From: Allohoeflea poritis
GTDB lineage: Bacteria; Pseudomonadota; Alphaproteobacteria; Rhizobiales; Rhizobiaceae
Direction: 5' to 3'
NCBI RefSeq assembly: GCF_027889715.1
Contig: NZ_JAPJZH010000013.1
Location: forward strand, 1 to 64,000
Length of the DNA stretch: 64,000 nucleotides
The notes below the pieces were generated by a model. The model did not search any database, was not told where the DNA came from, and worked only from the letters and a program-made list of their open reading frames with translations. The translations under genes were made by a program, and so were the position numbers. Positions within the stretch are counted from its first letter, which is position 1, and every line of letters begins with the position of its first letter. Shown in pieces: positions 25,702 to 34,972 of this stretch.

Positions 25702-26265
25702 CTAACCGGCGCCGGTCACTTTGAGGACCGAGACGCGCAGGGCCGCCAGCAAGGCAAGCAGGTGCTTTCTGCTTTTTGCGGCGTGTTTTGCCGCCGTCGC
25801 GGTGCGCTGGATGAAGTCCGCATATTGCGGGACGGTGAGACCGCTGTCCCCGATCTCTCGGGAATAGGGCTCCAGGACCCTTTCGATAAGTGCGATGTTC
25901 CGCCTGGCGGCCGCCTCCAGCTCCTCCTGGCTTGAGGCGTTGACCCCCGCGATGATGTCCTCGGCATTGGGCGAGGAATGCAGGAAATCATAGTGCACGA
26001 TCACGATATGCTTGAAGATCAGGTCGAGCCGCGCGCCCAGCCCCTCCGCCTTCTCAAGCCCGGCCTCGATATCCAGGACGACCTTGTCGGCCAGCGACCG
26101 GATCGTCGCCTGCAACACCGCGCCCTTGTTGGCAAAGGCCTTGTAGAGGGTCTGCCGCGAAAGGCCGGCTTCCTCGGCGATGTCGTTCATGCTCGTCCGC
26201 TTCACGCCGAAGCGGAGGAACAGGCGGACTGCCGCGTCGATGATGTGCGCGTCGCGGTTTTTCAT
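25702..26265 (-). CDS. TetR/AcrR-family transcriptional regulator
   Basis: This 187-residue protein has an N-terminal TetR helix-turn-helix: IIDAAVRLFLRFGVKRTSMNDIAEEAGLSRQTLYKAFANKGAVL (about residues 8-50), read here in pieces around GLSRQTLYKAF. The rest is a helical ligand-binding domain. It is divergent from a broken short-chain dehydrogenase gene and has inverted repeats (TTGACATT/AATGTCAA) just upstream, as expected of a repressor controlling its own region. Its target may have been the now broken dehydrogenase gene. Confidence 0.9.
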   Translation of the reverse strand: MKNRDAHIIDAAVRLFLRFGVKRTSMNDIAEEAGLSRQTLYKAFANKGAVLQATIRSLADKVVLDIEAGLEKAEGLGARLDLIFKHIVIVHYDFLHSSPNAEDIIAGVNASSQEELEAAARRNIALIERVLEPYSREIGDSGLTVPQYADFIQRTATAAKHAAKSRKHLLALLAALRVSVLKVTGAG

Positions 26266-26275
26266 GCGTTACATG

Positions 26276-26300
26276 TTGACATTTTCAGGATGAATGTCAA
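26276..26300. promoter_or_regulatory. Inverted repeat, candidate TetR operator
   Basis: TTGACATT (26276-26283) and AATGTCAA (26293-26300) are perfect 8-bp arms with a 9-bp spacer, starting 11 bases upstream of the TetR gene. A second smaller palindrome, GATTGACAATC, follows at 26301-26311. Confidence 0.55.
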
Positions 26301-26343
26301 GATTGACAATCATACATGATTTGTCACTTTTGTGGGATTTTCC

Positions 26344-26517
26344 ATGACCACCTGGACCCGAAAAACCGCCATCGTCACAAGGGCCGATAACGGCATCGGA
26401 TTCGAGACCACGATCGGCATGGCCGAGCGCCTTCTGCACGCCAATGCGGACGCGGCCGGGGACGATTACGGCCCAACCGGCCCCGAACAGATGACCGGCA
26501 AGACCTTCCCGATCTGA
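26344..26517 (+). pseudogene. Internally deleted short-chain dehydrogenase remnant
   Basis: The frame starts MTTWTRKTAIVTRADNGIGF, which is the N-terminus of an SDR (normally KTAIVTGANxGIGFET), with the first Gly of TGxxxGIG changed to Arg. After about 30 residues it jumps to YGPTGPEQMTGKTFP, which resembles the C-terminal YYGPxGxxEMxGxP segment of retinol-dehydrogenase-like SDRs. About 200 residues, including the catalytic Tyr-Lys, are missing. It lies divergent to the TetR gene, a common SDR/TetR arrangement, so I read it as a decayed target gene. Confidence 0.6.
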
Positions 26518-26572
26518 TCGACCGCATGTTCGCCCGCTTCTCGGAAGCCCGCGCAAAACGGAGGAAAATGCA

Positions 26573-27028
26573 ATGCCTGATCTCTTGAACCGGCTCTCGC
26601 AGGGCTTTGAATATCTGATCGTTCTGATATCGACCGTCATGCTTGGCTGGGGGCTTCTCGGATTTCTGGAATATTTCACCGGGCTGGCCCCGCTGATGCC
26701 GCTGCAGAACGCAACCTTTCCGATCGGCATGCAGACGATCCACTGGATCCTGATCACCGCTTCCGGCGCGACATTCCTCACCGGCTATTTCCTGCGCTGG
26801 CGTTACACGCCCGTCGCGATGCTGGTGATGTTCACCGCGCTCGCCACATTGTGCTCGGTCCAGACCTTCGACATGCTGGAGAACCCCGACCGTTACCGGA
26901 ACTTCGCCCAGGAATGCGTCTATTACATCATCATCTCGGCCTACCTCTTCCGCTCGCAGCGCATGAACGACCGCTTCGGGCAGATTACGGTTCGAACCGC
27001 AGAGCGCTCCACACCCATGCATGCGTGA
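26573..27028 (+). CDS. Four-helix membrane protein, unknown
   Basis: I do not recognise this 151-residue protein. Hydrophobic segments lie at about residues 12-34 (FEYLIVLISTVMLGWGLLGF), 52-72 (HWILITASGATFLTGYF), 77-97 (YTPVAMLVMFTALATL) and 112-128 (ECVYYIIISAYLF), so an integral inner-membrane protein is predicted. A GGAGG-like site (ACGGAGGAAAATGCA) precedes the ATG. It follows the SDR remnant and may once have shared its promoter. Confidence 0.65.
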   Translation: MPDLLNRLSQGFEYLIVLISTVMLGWGLLGFLEYFTGLAPLMPLQNATFPIGMQTIHWILITASGATFLTGYFLRWRYTPVAMLVMFTALATLCSVQTFDMLENPDRYRNFAQECVYYIIISAYLFRSQRMNDRFGQITVRTAERSTPMHA

Positions 27029-27060
27029 AGCCATCCGGGGAGGACGATTATGGAAACTAG

Positions 27061-27198
27061 GAGTTCAGAGAAGGTCGGCTTCGCCATGTCCAGGCAGACG
27101 AGACCTTGGGCGGCCGCCTGGCGAGAATGTTTCTGGACGGTTACCAGGCCTTCAACCGCGCCTTGAAGGCGGAGGCGGAGTGGGTGGACGCTACTTAA
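27061..27198 (+). pseudogene. Orphan C-terminal coding fragment
   Basis: An open stretch of 45 codons between two stops reads GRLRHVQADETLGGRLARMF and then DGYQAFNRALKAEAEWVDAT before TAA. The composition and codon use look like a genuine protein C-terminus, but no start or upstream part exists in this frame. I take it as a leftover of a disrupted gene; the family is not recognised. Confidence 0.35.
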
Positions 27199-27243
27199 TG
27201 GTGCATTCTGGATGGGTCGCCATTGACCTGCAGTGTCAGGAGA

Positions 27244-27726
27244 TCACCTATTGGGCCGGACGACGCGCGGATTGATATTGTCAAATACTTCCTGCGCCGG
27301 AAATGCTCCAGGAGGTGGTGCTTTGCCCGGTGGAACGTTGACCACTTGAATGATCAAGTCCTGGCCCGGTTTGACGATATCGTACTGATATCCTGGCTGG
27401 TATGTCGTGTACGCGGTATTTCCAATAAATGTGGTGTTGGAAGAGCCTGGAGTGTATCCGACAGATTGCTGGGTCGCATCACTGCCAGACAATATGACAA
27501 AATAGTTGGCTCCACGCTCGAGGGTGGTTTCCGCCGCTTTCAGCAACGCGTAGTCCTGAATCGTGGAACTTGCGGTGTATCCATTTCCACGCGCCGAAAT
27601 ACGGTACGTGTCATTTGTAATCGGAGCGGCCGTTACGCCGCCCTCGAAACCAGCTTCCTGATATGGCGTCTGGCATCCGGCGAGCACAATCGCAATCGCA
27701 AGACAAAAAAGCAGCCGAACCTTCAT
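27244..27726 (-). CDS. Lipoprotein, CC0125/CC1285-like family
   Basis: The 160-residue product has a lipoprotein signal peptide with lipobox LAGC (C18), so it is lipid-anchored after cleavage. The body contains YRISARGNGYTASSTIQDYALLKAAETTLE in adjoining pieces and GANYFVILSG, a pattern I know from a small alphaproteobacterial lipoprotein family of unknown role named after Caulobacter proteins. A Gly/Thr/Tyr-rich stretch and a Pro-rich tail (PPGKAPPPGAFP) follow. The start at 27726 has GAGGTG upstream; an in-frame ATG 16 codons earlier lacks one. It lies in the AT-richer islet next to tRNA-Thr. Confidence 0.72.
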   Translation of the reverse strand: MKVRLLFCLAIAIVLAGCQTPYQEAGFEGGVTAAPITNDTYRISARGNGYTASSTIQDYALLKAAETTLERGANYFVILSGSDATQQSVGYTPGSSNTTFIGNTAYTTYQPGYQYDIVKPGQDLIIQVVNVPPGKAPPPGAFPAQEVFDNINPRVVRPNR

Positions 27727-27942
27727 GGTTGCACCTCTCGATGTTAGGCAACCACCAAAAATTGCAAAGATCAAGGGTGATGATGCTTACACTGCCTTAA
27801 CTCCGAGCCGATGAAACAAAAGCAATCGGGCAAACTTTTAGCGACCGAAAGTGGAGTCGCAAGCCAAGCAAATAGAGGCTTAGTAAGCGTCCATCCGTGC
27901 CTTCTTTACACAGGTCAATTTGCAACCGATAATTATTCGGTT

Positions 27943-28173
27943 ATGGCGCGGTTGGTCAAAATTATAGGGTACATTCTCTTGTACGCAGGTATCGGACTCG
28001 TTTTGTTCGGCCTGGGTTCGATCTGGTATTTTCAAGGGTTCGCGCAATTGAAAGAAGTTATGAATCCATTCAACGTAATCAACTTCGTTGCAATAGCTCT
28101 GACCTTGGCGCCTGGGATGTTTTTTTTGTGGCTTGGCTATAGACTGCAGCGAAGAAGCGGCCGCCGACAGTAG
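27943..28173 (+). CDS. Small membrane protein, unknown
   Basis: The product from 27943 has 76 residues with two hydrophobic helices, about 6-29 (IIGYILLYAGIGLVLFGLGSIWYF) and 46-66 (VINFVAIALTLAPGMFFLWLGY), and a basic C-terminus. An in-frame start at 27811 would add 44 polar residues of doubtful character; I favour the shorter form because the first helix then begins at once. No family recognised. Confidence 0.5.
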   Translation: MARLVKIIGYILLYAGIGLVLFGLGSIWYFQGFAQLKEVMNPFNVINFVAIALTLAPGMFFLWLGYRLQRRSGRRQ

Positions 28174-28735
28174 CCAAAATTGTTTAGGTCACCAACACAG
28201 AGTGAAGCCAGTTTTTCGGTGCGACCCTTTTTGTCCACGATGTCAATTCGGTGGAGTATATTAGATTTCTCCATGCGTTGGTAAACGCGTTACAACATGC
28301 CCTGCTTTTTTGTGTTCTGGTTGTGGCTTTCTTTGAGCCCAAAGCAGGTGGCGCGAGGAGAAAGCGTTGGCCGGTCGATTGGTGTTGCTGGATTGGAAAA
28401 TCAGCTCGAAAGGTGTTTAGGCCAAGCTCAGGAACCTTATTGCGGCGGTTCTGCAAAAGGAGACTGAGGGAACTGCGATCATAATGCAGTCATTCTTTAG
28501 TGGCGCGAAGACAAAATTGTCGGATTACGGTGACAGTTTACTCAATTCCCGCTTCCCTTCCGCTTCCCAGGTCGGCGGATCATGGCTTACAGCCACTTAT
28601 CCCGGGAAATTTGCAAACAAACTCCGTAACTACCCCGCAATTGCCAATATCCTTGTTTGTATTTCCTAGGCGTTTACGATTCGCTTGCGTTCTCAGTCCG
28701 AACATCTTTTTTGGAGCATCGGAATAACGGCGGCC
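28174..28735. other. Gene-poor AT-richer stretch with possible REP-like sequence
   Basis: No coding frame here convinces me: the candidates on both strands are short, lack ribosome sites and read as low-quality sequence. At about 28519-28556 the plus strand reads TTGTCGGATTACGGTGACAG followed by TTTACTCAATTCCC. This resembles extragenic repeats I recall next to REP-associated tyrosine transposases. It may be debris of such an element; no transposase gene is present. Confidence 0.4.
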
Positions 28736-29125
28736 ATGAAGTATCGATTTGCGGCAGGTCTTGTTGTTGGTTTGGTGGCCGCATCGGTCTTGGATCTGAC
28801 CTACAGGCAAGTGGAATTATTTTTTGTTTGGCGCCCCTATGTGAATATCTCAAAGGAATGCGATTCTGGTTCTGACCGTTGCGTTTACGTGCGGGAGGAG
28901 TCATCGACCGGCGTCGACTATATCACGGTGAAGTCAGTTCACTTCAGGCGGTTTCAAGCGGAAAATCCGACATTTACCCGAACGACCGTGCTGTGCGATC
29001 CAGAAGCCAATTTTGAACTCGTGTGGCTTCCTGAGAAACTGCAAGTCAAATCGGACGACGGTGGTAACTGCCGTAGGATGGGTAAGTTCACGCCACCATT
29101 TGAAATAGAAATCATCAATCCATGA
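28736..29125 (+). CDS. Small exported or membrane-anchored protein, unknown
   Basis: The frame from 28736 codes for 129 residues: one N-terminal hydrophobic segment (YRFAAGLVVGLVAASVLDL) that may be a signal anchor, then a soluble region with four cysteines (KECDSGSDRCVYV, TTVLCDPEANF, DDGGNCRRM) that could pair in the periplasm. No family recognised. It is the last gene of the AT-richer islet, 62 bases from the tRNA-Thr 3' end. Confidence 0.5.
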   Translation: MKYRFAAGLVVGLVAASVLDLTYRQVELFFVWRPYVNISKECDSGSDRCVYVREESSTGVDYITVKSVHFRRFQAENPTFTRTTVLCDPEANFELVWLPEKLQVKSDDGGNCRRMGKFTPPFEIEIINP

Positions 29126-29187
29126 CGACCAACGTCCCGCACCACCCAATGGGCACCAGGATCTGACTGCAAACGATGGATTTTGAC

Positions 29188-29262
<75 letters not shown>

Positions 29263-29504
29263 CTAAGACAGGTTCGCTTGCGAACCGGGCTGCCTATTGC
29301 CATAGGATCACACCCGACGCAAGGACCAATGCGGGCCGCCCGCGCAGGTTTTTTCGATGGTCCCCATCCGCGCTCGTAAACACCGGCCCGAACCCCGGCG
29401 TAAACCCTCGCGTAAACCATTGCGGCACAAAAGCCCGCGATTGCCCGATTTTGGCCCTATAATTGCCCTTTGCCAGCGTGCGGCGAATGGGGTATGTCGG
29501 GGCG

Positions 29505-29684
29505 ATGGGACAATCAGACGACAGCGTGACGCGCAAATCCCCGGCTGACGCCCGCAAGGAGCGGCTGGCGGCGGAACTGCGCGCCAATCTGCAGCGCCGC
29601 AAGGGCCAGAGCCGCGCAAGGCGCAAGGGCGCCATGGACGAGGCGGCCGGGCTGCCCGCGTCCGAAGGGGAAAAGCGGCCTTAA
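29505..29684 (+). CDS. Small basic conserved protein upstream of murA
   Basis: The frame codes for 59 residues, highly charged: [20 protein letters not shown] then [15 protein letters not shown]. Short proteins with an LRANLxRRKxQ motif commonly lie before murA in Rhizobiales, from my knowledge of the region. A GGGG ribosome-like site precedes the ATG. Possibly nucleic-acid binding; function unknown. Confidence 0.6.
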   Translation: MGQSDDSVTRKSPADARKERLAAELRANLQRRKGQSRARRKGAMDEAAGLPASEGEKRP

Positions 29685-29739
29685 AAGCCGCGCAAGGCTG
29701 TCGGGAAGAAAGAGAGGCGGGCTGAAGCCCGGGATGTGC

Positions 29740-31029
29740 ATGGATCGTATCAGAATTGTCGGCGGCGAGAGCCTCAACGGCGTCATCCCGATCTCCGGCG
29801 CCAAGAACGCGGCGCTGCCGCTGATGATCGCATCGCTGCTCACCGACGATACGCTGACGCTCGAAAACGTGCCGCATCTGGCCGATGTCGAGCAGCTCAT
29901 CCGCATTCTCGGCAATCACGGCGTCGACTATTCGGTGAACGGGCGCCGCCAGGCGCAGGACCGCGGCTATTCGCGCACCATCCATTTCACAGCCCGCGAT
30001 ATCGTCGATACCACCGCGCCCTATGAGCTTGTCTCCAAGATGCGCGCCAGCTTCTGGGTCATCGGCCCGCTGATCGCCCGCATGGGCGAGGCCCGCGTCT
30101 CGCTGCCCGGCGGCTGCGCCATCGGCACGCGGCCCGTCGACCTCTTCATCGACGGCCTCAAGGCGCTCGGCGTCGAGATCGATATCGACGGCGGCTATGT
30201 CAATGCCCGCGCGCCGAAGGGCATCCAGGGCGGCAGCTATGAATTTCCGAAGGTCTCCGTCGGCGCGACCCATGTGCTGATGATGGCGGCGACGCTCGCC
30301 AACGGCACCGTCGAGATCCGCAACGCGGCGCGCGAGCCGGAGGTCGAGAACCTTGCCAAGTGCCTCAACGCCATGGGCGCGCGCATTTCCGGCGCCGGCT
30401 CCGAGACGATCATCGTCGAGGGCGTCGGCTCGCTCTCGGGCGCCCGCCACCGGGTGCTGCCCGACCGGATCGAGACCGGCACCTACGCCATGGCCGTGGC
30501 GATGGCCGGCGGCGATGTCATGCTGGAGGACACCAGCGCCAGCCTGCTTGAAAGCGCGCTCGACACGCTGCGCGCCGCCGGCGCCGAGATCAACCCGACC
30601 AATTCCGGCATCCATGTGCGCCGCAACGGTTCGGGCCTGGAGCCGGTGGATGTCAGCACCGACCCGTTCCCCGGCTTTCCGACGGACCTGCAGGCGCAGT
30701 TCATGGCGCTGATGACCAGGGCCAAGGGCACCTCGCACATCACCGAGACGATCTTCGAGAACCGCTTCATGCATGTGCAGGAACTCGCCCGCCTCGGCGC
30801 CGATATCGCCCTGTCGGGCCAGACGGCCACCGTGCGCGGCGTCGAACAGCTCAAGGGGGCGCAGGTCATGGCCACCGATCTGCGCGCCTCGGTGTCGCTG
30901 GTGATCGCCGCCCTTGCGGCGGAAGGCGAGACGGTCGTCAACCGCGTCTACCATCTCGACCGCGGCTTCGAGCGGCTTGAGGAAAAGCTGACCCGCTGCG
31001 GCGCCACCGTCGAGCGCCTCAGTTCCTGA
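29740..31029 (+). CDS. murA: UDP-N-acetylglucosamine 1-carboxyvinyltransferase
   Basis: This 429-residue enzyme catalyses the first committed step of peptidoglycan synthesis, adding enolpyruvate from PEP to UDP-GlcNAc in the cytoplasm. The Lys-Asn substrate site is in [11 protein letters not shown] near residue 22. The PEP-binding, fosfomycin-targeted Cys is in [16 protein letters not shown] at about residue 117. The catalytic Asp and Arg fall in [13 protein letters not shown] and [16 protein letters not shown] set the start at 29740 (MDRIRIVGG), the usual N-terminus; an ATG two codons earlier is possible. The order murA, DUF2948, hisD is conserved in Rhizobiales. The Cys form implies fosfomycin sensitivity of the enzyme. 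Confidence 0.97.
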   Translation: MDRIRIVGGESLNGVIPISGAKNAALPLMIASLLTDDTLTLENVPHLADVEQLIRILGNHGVDYSVNGRRQAQDRGYSRTIHFTARDIVDTTAPYELVSKMRASFWVIGPLIARMGEARVSLPGGCAIGTRPVDLFIDGLKALGVEIDIDGGYVNARAPKGIQGGSYEFPKVSVGATHVLMMAATLANGTVEIRNAAREPEVENLAKCLNAMGARISGAGSETIIVEGVGSLSGARHRVLPDRIETGTYAMAVAMAGGDVMLEDTSASLLESALDTLRAAGAEINPTNSGIHVRRNGSGLEPVDVSTDPFPGFPTDLQAQFMALMTRAKGTSHITETIFENRFMHVQELARLGADIALSGQTATVRGVEQLKGAQVMATDLRASVSLVIAALAAEGETVVNRVYHLDRGFERLEEKLTRCGATVERLSS

Positions 31030-31107
31030 CGGGCCGGCCAACAAGGCAATTGCGCCTTCGCCACTGAGTGACTATGTACCCTTGCAGGAAAAGCTGAAGG
31101 GCCGTTC

Positions 31108-31554
31108 ATGGAACTGTTGAAACTCGTGGCGCTGGACAAGGAAGACCTGTCCATCATCTCAGCCTATATGCAGGACGCGGTGTTCAAGACCGCCGATCTG
31201 AACTACAGCGCCCGCGACAGGCAATTCGCGCTGGTCGGCAACCGTTTCGTGTGGGAAGACAGCGGCGGCAAGCGCAAGCGCAGCTATGAGCGCCGCCGCA
31301 CCGCGCTGCATTTCAACCGTATCGGCTCCGTGCGCTCGCGCGGCTTCAAACGCAGCGACGACGATGCCGTGCTGTCGCTTCTGGCGGTCAATTTCGTGCC
31401 CGGCGACGACGAGCCGGCGGGCCGCATCGAGCTGATTTTTTCGGGCGACGCGGCGATCGAGTTCGATGTCGAATGCGTCGAGGCGCAGCTCAGCGACCTG
31501 GGCGCCGCCTGGGAGACCGAATTCCGCCCGGCGCACCCGCTCTCCGACGTCTGA
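31108..31554 (+). CDS. DUF2948 family protein
   Basis: This 148-residue cytoplasmic protein opens MELLKLVALDKEDLSIISAY and has the block RRTALHFNRIGSVRSRGF, matching the DUF2948 family found between murA and hisD in alphaproteobacteria. The function is unknown. It is 78 bases after murA and 41 before hisD, consistent with one operon. A GAAAAGCTGAAGG region precedes the ATG. Confidence 0.88.
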   Translation: MELLKLVALDKEDLSIISAYMQDAVFKTADLNYSARDRQFALVGNRFVWEDSGGKRKRSYERRRTALHFNRIGSVRSRGFKRSDDDAVLSLLAVNFVPGDDEPAGRIELIFSGDAAIEFDVECVEAQLSDLGAAWETEFRPAHPLSDV

Positions 31555-31595
31555 AACCCGCCATTTCCACCCAACGCGGCACCGGGAGAAATCGA

Positions 31596-32888
31596 TTGGC
31601 CCGCAGACTGAACCTTGAAGACAGCGGCTTTGACGCCGCCTTCGACGCGCTTCTTACCATGAAGCGCGAGGTCTCGCAGGATGTCGCCGACGTGGTTGCC
31701 GAAATCATCGCCGACGTGCAGGCGCGCGGCGATGCCGCGCTGATCGATTATACGAAGAAATTCGACCGGCTGGATTTGGGGCAGGCGGGTCTTGCCGTTA
31801 CCGCCGGCGAGATCGATGCCGCGATGGGCAAGGTCGATGCCGAGACGCTCGATGCGCTCAAGCTCGCCCATGACCGCATTCAAAGCCATCATGCACGGCA
31901 GATGCCGAAGGACGATTTCTACGAGGATGCGCTCGGCGTCGGCCTCGGCTCGCGCTGGACGGCCATCGAGGCGGTCGGCCTTTATGTGCCGGGCGGGCTT
32001 GCGAGCTATCCGAGCTCCGTCCTGATGAACGCCGTGCCGGCGCAGGTCGCCGGCGTGGAGCGCATCGTCATGGCCGTGCCGTGCCCGGACGGGGAACTCA
32101 ACCCGCTGGTGCTGGTCGCCGCGAAGCTCGCCGGCGTCTCGGAAATCTACCGCATCGGTGGGGCGCAGGCCGTCGCCGCGCTCGCTTTCGGCACTGAAAC
32201 GATCGCGCCCGTCGCCAAGATCGTCGGGCCGGGCAACGCCTATGTCGCCGCCGCCAAGAAACAGGTCTTCGGCACGGTCGGCATCGACATGATCGCCGGC
32301 CCGTCCGAAGTGCTGGTGCTGGCCGATGAAAACAACAATGCCGACTGGATTGCCGCCGATTTGCTTGCCCAGGCCGAGCATGACGCGGCGGCCCAGTCGA
32401 TCCTGATCACCGACAGAGCCGAATTCGCCGATGCGGTGGAAGCGGCGGTGGAAAACCAGCTCAAGACGCTGAGCCGCGCCGGGATTGCCGGCGCGAGCTG
32501 GCGCGACTACGGCGCGACGATCATCGTTCCCGGTTTCGCCGACGCCATGCCGCTGGTCAATCGCCTGGCGCCCGAGCACCTGGAGCTTGCCGTCGACGAT
32601 CCGGACGCGCTGTTGCCGTTGGTCCGCAATGCCGGCGCCATCTTCATCGGCCGCCACACGCCGGAGGTGATCGGCGATTATGTCGGCGGCTCCAATCATG
32701 TCCTGCCGACCGCCCGTTCGGCGCGCTTTTCATCCGGTCTTTCCGTGCTCGATTATGTCAAGCGCAGCTCGGTTTTGCGGCTTGATGCCGATCAGCTCGC
32801 GAAACTCGGGCCGGCGGCGGTGGCACTGGCGAAGGCCGAGGGCCTTGACGCCCATGCCCGCTCTGTTGCAATTCGGATGAACAGGTAG
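31596..32888 (+). CDS. hisD: Histidinol dehydrogenase
   Basis: This 430-residue zinc enzyme carries out the last two steps of histidine synthesis, oxidising L-histidinol to L-histidine with two NAD. Family blocks include [34 protein letters not shown], the [11 protein letters not shown] block and [12 protein letters not shown], with zinc-binding residues in [13 protein letters not shown] chose a TTG start at 31596: GGGAG lies at the right distance and the protein then begins [11 protein letters not shown] like relatives, while the longer frame overlaps the DUF2948 gene. Its place here away from other his genes is normal for Rhizobiales. Confidence 0.96.
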   Translation: MARRLNLEDSGFDAAFDALLTMKREVSQDVADVVAEIIADVQARGDAALIDYTKKFDRLDLGQAGLAVTAGEIDAAMGKVDAETLDALKLAHDRIQSHHARQMPKDDFYEDALGVGLGSRWTAIEAVGLYVPGGLASYPSSVLMNAVPAQVAGVERIVMAVPCPDGELNPLVLVAAKLAGVSEIYRIGGAQAVAALAFGTETIAPVAKIVGPGNAYVAAAKKQVFGTVGIDMIAGPSEVLVLADENNNADWIAADLLAQAEHDAAAQSILITDRAEFADAVEAAVENQLKTLSRAGIAGASWRDYGATIIVPGFADAMPLVNRLAPEHLELAVDDPDALLPLVRNAGAIFIGRHTPEVIGDYVGGSNHVLPTARSARFSSGLSVLDYVKRSSVLRLDADQLAKLGPAAVALAKAEGLDAHARSVAIRMNR

Positions 32889-32980
32889 GAATTGGCCGGG
32901 CTGCGCGAGAGGAAGCGCACCCGACAGCGCCGCAAAGTCCGGGCGGGAGGCCGGCGAGCGGTTCAGGAGCACGCTTTGCC

Positions 32981-33457
32981 ATGGCTGATGCCGGCGCATT
33001 CAGGCTTTCGGACGTAACGCTCGATGAATCCATCGGCCGTTCGACGCCCGATGTCGAGCATGAGCGGGCCGTCGCCATCTTCGATCTTATCGAGGAAAAC
33101 AGCTTCGAGCCGGTCGGCCATGACGGCGGGCCCTACAAGCTCAAGCTGTCGCTGGTCGATTCCAAGCTCGTCTTCCACATCACCAGCCAGAAAGACGAGC
33201 AGGTCGCCACCCATATCCTGTCGCTGACGCCGTTCCGGCGCATCGTCAAGGACTATTTCATGATCTGCGAAAGCTATTACGAGGCCATCCGTTCCTCGAC
33301 GCCGAGCCAGATCGAGGCGATCGACATGGGCCGGCGCGGCATCCACAATGAAGGCTCGCAGACGCTGATGGACCGCCTCGGCGGCAAGATCACGATCGAT
33401 TTCGACACCGCCCGCCGGCTGTTCACGCTGGTCTGCGTGCTGCACTGGCGCGGCTGA
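32981..33457 (+). CDS. UPF0262 family protein
   Basis: This 158-residue protein matches the UPF0262 family of alphaproteobacteria: [20 protein letters not shown] at the start, then the [19 protein letters not shown] block and [20 protein letters not shown]. The function is undetermined. It is conserved downstream of hisD in Rhizobiales and is followed two bases later by the phosphatase gene, so the two are translated together. Confidence 0.9.
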   Translation: MADAGAFRLSDVTLDESIGRSTPDVEHERAVAIFDLIEENSFEPVGHDGGPYKLKLSLVDSKLVFHITSQKDEQVATHILSLTPFRRIVKDYFMICESYYEAIRSSTPSQIEAIDMGRRGIHNEGSQTLMDRLGGKITIDFDTARRLFTLVCVLHWRG

Positions 33458-33459
33458 TC

Positions 33460-33924
33460 TTGGTGGCCGATCCGGACATTGCGGCGGACAAACCGGGCGG
33501 CGCCCCGTCCTCCGTCCTCTTCATGTGCGGCATGAACGCCATCCGCTCGCCGATGGCCGAACTGCTCGCTCGTCGCTACCTGCCGCGCGGCACCTTCATC
33601 GCCTCGGCCGGCGTGCGCCCCGGCGAGCGCGATCCCTTTGTCGATGCGGTGCTGGAGGAGGTGGGGCTCGATCTCGGCCGCCGCCAGCCCCAGACCCTCG
33701 ATGAGCTCGAAGACGATTATTTCGACCTCATCGTTTCGCTTGCGCCGGAGGCCCATCACCGGGCGCTCGAGATGACCCGTTCGAGCGCCGTCGAGGCGGT
33801 TTACTGGCCGACGCCCGACCCCACGGTCGCCACCGGCACCCGCGACCAGATCGTCGCCGCCTATCGCAGCGTGCGCGATCACATCGACATGATGCTCAAG
33901 AGGCGCTTCGGCCGCGAGTTCTAG
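33460..33924 (+). CDS. Low-molecular-weight protein-tyrosine-phosphatase family protein
   Basis: The 154-residue product has the P-loop C23-G-M-N-A-I-R29-S (C-X5-R) near its N-terminus and a DP loop in YWPTPDPTVATG, the general-acid segment of LMW phosphatases and ArsC-type arsenate reductases. It starts at a TTG directly followed by GTG; either could be used, and no strong ribosome site is visible, suggesting coupling to the UPF0262 gene two bases upstream. No arsenic-resistance genes are near, so protein tyrosine dephosphorylation is more likely than arsenate reduction. Confidence 0.85.
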   Translation: MVADPDIAADKPGGAPSSVLFMCGMNAIRSPMAELLARRYLPRGTFIASAGVRPGERDPFVDAVLEEVGLDLGRRQPQTLDELEDDYFDLIVSLAPEAHHRALEMTRSSAVEAVYWPTPDPTVATGTRDQIVAAYRSVRDHIDMMLKRRFGREF

Positions 33925-34027
33925 GCGGCACCGTGCCGGAAAAATCGCCATAGGCACAAGAATTGAAGGACGGGCGCGCAATTGTGTTCACAAACCGCAG
34001 GCGATTGTGTAGGTTCCCGCGCAACCG

Positions 34028-34044
34028 GGGCGGCGGTGCCGCCC
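34028..34044 (+). promoter_or_regulatory. Hairpin in the infA leader
   Basis: GGGCGGC (34028-34034) pairs with GCCGCCC (34038-34044) around a GGT loop, 27 bases upstream of the infA ATG. It could terminate upstream transcription partially or shape infA mRNA stability; no T run follows. Confidence 0.35.
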
Positions 34045-34071
34045 GCACTGTAACAGGATGACATTGACTAT

Positions 34072-34290
34072 ATGGCTAAGGAAGAAGTCCTCGAATTTCC
34101 GGGCGTCGTGACCGAATTGCTGCCCAACGCGACGTTCCGGGTGAAACTGGAAAACGAGCATGAAATCATCGCCCACACCGCAGGCCGCATGCGCAAGAAC
34201 CGCATCCGCGTGCTTGCCGGCGACAAGGTGCTCGTCGAGATGACGCCCTATGACCTCACCAAGGGCCGCATCACCTACCGGTTCAAATAA
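34072..34290 (+). CDS. infA: Translation initiation factor IF-1
   Basis: This 72-residue S1/OB-fold protein occupies the ribosomal A site during initiation with IF-2 and IF-3. The sequence [20 protein letters not shown] is the family N-terminus, and [16 protein letters not shown] carries the conserved basic surface. Length is exactly that expected. An AACAGGAT stretch precedes the start. It heads the infA-maf-yacG set conserved in Rhizobiales. Confidence 0.98.
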   Translation: MAKEEVLEFPGVVTELLPNATFRVKLENEHEIIAHTAGRMRKNRIRVLAGDKVLVEMTPYDLTKGRITYRFK

Positions 34291-34333
34291 GTCCGGCCTG
34301 CTTCCGCATCAATCTAACCGTGAAATGGTCTAG

Positions 34334-34972
34334 ATGGTCCTGCCGCACAAGCTCATATTGGCCTCAGGTTCGCCGCGCCGGCTCGAATTGCTCAGACAGG
34401 CCGGCATCGAGCCCGATCATCTCCTGCCCACCGATGTCGACGAGACGCCCCGAAGGGCCGAACACCCGCGTACGCTGGCCCGGCGCCTGTCGCGCGAGAA
34501 GGCGGAAGCGGCCCGCAAGGCGCTGAAGGGCGATCCGCAATGGCCGAACCGCTTCATCCTGTCCGCCGATACGGTCGTCGCCAGGGGCCGGCGGGTCCTC
34601 GACAAGACCGAACTCGTCAATGAGGCTTCCAGCGCGCTCTACATGCTTTCCGGCCGCACCCACCGGGTCTATACCGGCGTGTGCCTCGTCACGCCCAATG
34701 ACGCCCTGCGCCAGAAGGTGGTTGAGACGCGGGTGCGCTTCAAGCGCCTGTCGCGCATGGAAGTGGAGAGCTACCTGGCATCCGGGGAGTGGCGCGACAA
34801 GGCCGGCGGATACGCCATCCAGGGCCTTGCCGGCGCATTCGTCGCCAAGCTGGTCGGCTCCTACAGCAATGTCGTCGGCCTGCCGCTGCTCGAGACGGTT
34901 AACCTTCTGACCGGCGAAGGCTATGACGTTCATGCCGGCTGGCTGGAGCCGGAACGGAGCGCCGTCCAATGA
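34334..34972 (+). CDS. maf: Maf-family nucleotide pyrophosphatase
   Basis: This 212-residue enzyme hydrolyses non-canonical or dTTP/UTP nucleotides to monophosphates and is linked to division control. Motifs are [12 protein letters not shown] near the N-terminus (the phosphate-binding SxSPRR), SADTVVARG with the catalytic Asp, and [16 protein letters not shown] near the C-terminus with the second acidic site. The Gln in the AIQG motif is common to the YhdE-type branch. It overlaps yacG by four bases (ATGA). Confidence 0.94.
   Translation: MVLPHKLILASGSPRRLELLRQAGIEPDHLLPTDVDETPRRAEHPRTLARRLSREKAEAARKALKGDPQWPNRFILSADTVVARGRRVLDKTELVNEASSALYMLSGRTHRVYTGVCLVTPNDALRQKVVETRVRFKRLSRMEVESYLASGEWRDKAGGYAIQGLAGAFVAKLVGSYSNVVGLPLLETVNLLTGEGYDVHAGWLEPERSAVQ

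Noticed and set aside
28251-28484. 77-codon plus-strand frame in the islet
   Set aside because: No ribosome site, odd composition and an equally long frame on the other strand; not convincing as a gene.
29308-31044. 578-codon open frame on the minus strand across murA
   Set aside because: It is antisense to a clear murA, rich in His, Arg and Asp runs typical of GC-rich shadow frames, and matches no family.
31284-32699. 471-codon minus-strand frame across hisD
   Set aside because: Antisense to hisD with no recognisable motif or ribosome site.
33460-33924. Arsenate reductase assignment for the LMW phosphatase-like protein
   Set aside because: No ars genes nearby and the gene belongs to the conserved hisD-infA block, so arsenic resistance is unlikely.
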